From the NCBI GenBank assembly GCA_021847125.1, contig JAJZUK010000067.1, forward strand, positions 1-6,672: a stretch of DNA of 6,672 bases, in the 5' to 3' direction. This document shows, piece after piece, positions 5,383-6,672 of this stretch (the stretch's first letter is position 1; every line of letters starts with the position of its first letter). Under the pieces are notes generated by a model, which worked only from the letters and a program-made list of their open reading frames with translations, searched no databases and was not told where the DNA came from. The DNA comes from Pseudomonadota bacterium (GTDB lineage: Bacteria; Pseudomonadota; Gammaproteobacteria; Burkholderiales; SG8-39). The position numbers and the translations under genes are program-made.

Positions 5383-6672
5383 ATGAACGCTCTCGCTGAA
5401 TTCACCGGCAATCTTGCCCGCTACCTCAAGCCGCCCGACATCGAGCGCGTGGAGGAAGCGTACGCATTCAGCGGCAAGGCGCACGAGGGGCAATTCCGCG
5501 ATTCGGGCGAGCCCTATATCTCGCACCCGCTTGCGGTCGCGCGCATCCTCGCCGACTGGCACCTCGATCCGCAGGCGCTGATGGCCGCGCTGCTGCATGA
5601 CGTCATGGAGGACACCCAGGTCTCCAAGGCCGAAATCAGCAGGCGCTTCGGCAAGCCGGTAGCCGAACTCGTCGACGGCCTGTCCAAGCTGGGCAAGATC
5701 GAATTCCAGTCGCAGCAGGACGCGCAGGCTGAGAATTTCCGCAAAATGCTGCTGGCGATGGCGCGCGATGTGCGCGTCATCCTGATCAAGCTCGCCGACC
5801 GCCTGCATAACATGCGCACGCTGGGCGCAGTGCCTCCGGCCAAGCGCCGGCGCGTATCGCGCGAGACGCTGGACATCTACGCGCCGATCGCCAACCGGCT
5901 CGGCTTGAACAGCCTGTACCAGGAGCTGCAGGAGCTGTCGTTCTCGCACCTGTACCCGCTGCGTTACCGCGTTCTGGCCAAGGCGATCAAGGCCGCGCGC
6001 GGCAATCGGCGCCAGGTCGTGGGCAAGATCCTCGACGCAATCAAGCAGCGCCTGCCCGAGGCCGGCATCAAGGCCGAGGTGACCGGGCGCGAAAAGCACG
6101 TGTACAGCATCTACAAGAAGATGCTGGAGAAGAATCTGTCGTTCTCGCAGGTGCTCGACATCTACGGCTTTCGCGTCGTGGTCGAAGACACGCCCTCCTG
6201 CTATCTCGCGCTGGGCGCGCTGCACGGGCTGTACAAGCCGGTGCCGGGCAAGTTCAAGGACTATATCGCCATTCCCAAGATGAACGGCTATCAGGCCCTG
6301 CACACGACCCTGTTCGGCCCGTTCGGCACGCCGGTCGAAATCCAGATCCGCACGCGCGACATGCACCGCGTGGCCGAGGCCGGCGTCGCCTCGCACTGGT
6401 TGTACAAGACGTCCGATGCCAGCTTGAACGAGCTGCAGCATAAGACGCACACCTGGCTGCAGTCGCTGCTCGACATCCAGAGCGAAAGCGGCGACGCCGC
6501 CGAGTTTCTCGAACACATCAAGGTCGACCTGTTCCCGGACGAAGTCTATGTGTTCACGCCCAAGGGCAGGATCATGGCGCTGCCGCGCGGCGCCACCGCG
6601 GTGGATTTCGCCTATGCCGTGCACACCGACGTCGGCAACCGCTGCGTCGCCACCAAGATCAACTATGAACTG
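5383..6672 (+). CDS. spoT: Bifunctional (p)ppGpp synthetase/hydrolase SpoT, 5' part
   Basis: SpoT makes and degrades the alarmone (p)ppGpp. The first 430 codons are in the window and the frame runs off the end, so about 290 residues (rest of TGS, helical and ACT regions) are missing from view. The hydrolase domain is intact: H48, the HD pair H72-D73 in LLHDVMEDT, E76-D77, and D139 in LADRLHNMRTL. The synthetase domain has GREKHVYSIYKKM at 235-247, D259 in DIYGFRV, KFKD at 290-293 followed by YIAIPKMNGYQALHT, and E319 in PVEIQIRT. The TGS domain starts near 387 (EVYVFTPKGRIMALPRGATA). An intact HD site argues against a RelA-type synthetase. The basic KFKD, an R-to-K variant of the RxKD motif, is of the SpoT/Rel class, not the acidic ExDD of RelA. 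The ATG at 5383 has a GGGAG 11 nt upstream, rather far. Confidence 0.97.
   Translation, partial: MNALAEFTGNLARYLKPPDIERVEEAYAFSGKAHEGQFRDSGEPYISHPLAVARILADWHLDPQALMAALLHDVMEDTQVSKAEISRRFGKPVAELVDGLSKLGKIEFQSQQDAQAENFRKMLLAMARDVRVILIKLADRLHNMRTLGAVPPAKRRRVSRETLDIYAPIANRLGLNSLYQELQELSFSHLYPLRYRVLAKAIKAARGNRRQVVGKILDAIKQRLPEAGIKAEVTGREKHVYSIYKKMLEKNLSFSQVLDIYGFRVVVEDTPSCYLALGALHGLYKPVPGKFKDYIAIPKMNGYQALHTTLFGPFGTPVEIQIRTRDMHRVAEAGVASHWLYKTSDASLNELQHKTHTWLQSLLDIQSESGDAAEFLEHIKVDLFPDEVYVFTPKGRIMALPRGATAVDFAYAVHTDVGNRCVATKINYEL

Noticed and set aside
4114..6624. Antisense open frame of 836 codons on the - strand
   Set aside because: It lies opposite yicC, gmk, rpoZ and spoT, all with clear family motifs. 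Its translation is low-complexity with no recognisable domain. Such frames arise from GC-rich codon usage.

Overview
The window looks like chromosomal DNA of a GC-rich betaproteobacterium. This is inferred from gene order and protein character: yicC-gmk-rpoZ-spoT runs to the right, a Ser/Thr kinase, a PP2C phosphatase and rph run to the left, and omega is a short 69-residue form. No rRNA, tRNA, CRISPR array, insertion sequence or prophage gene is visible. Coding density is high and no stretch over about 120 bases lacks a gene.

Left part (1-727): the 3' end of a geranylgeranyl-reductase-like FAD oxidoreductase on the + strand converges on a 63-codon gene of unknown function on the - strand. 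That small gene has a strong ribosome binding site and a plausible promoter of its own.

Middle part (728-3450, - strand): a three-gene operon is read kinase, phosphatase, rph. A Hanks-type kinase and a PP2C phosphatase, 8 nt apart, form a reversible protein phosphorylation pair. rph encodes RNase PH, which trims tRNA 3' ends. The most unusual thing in the window is between phosphatase and rph. A 45-codon open frame starts inside the phosphatase stop region and ends in an ATGA overlap with the rph start. Its first 19 codons are a second, diverged copy of the RNase PH N-terminus (13 of 19 residues identical to the intact copy). The rest spans a perfect 10-bp palindrome. This looks like the scar of an older rph that was displaced or duplicated, possibly now acting as a translated leader.

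Right part (3451-6672, + strand): an extended -10 promoter in the divergent gap probably drives yicC (endoribonuclease), gmk (guanylate kinase, ATGA overlap with yicC), rpoZ (omega subunit of RNA polymerase) and spoT (ppGpp synthetase/hydrolase, cut by the window end). gmk, rpoZ and spoT link guanine nucleotide supply, RNA polymerase and the stringent response. Two GC-rich hairpins lie in the gaps before rpoZ and before spoT and may tune expression within the operon.
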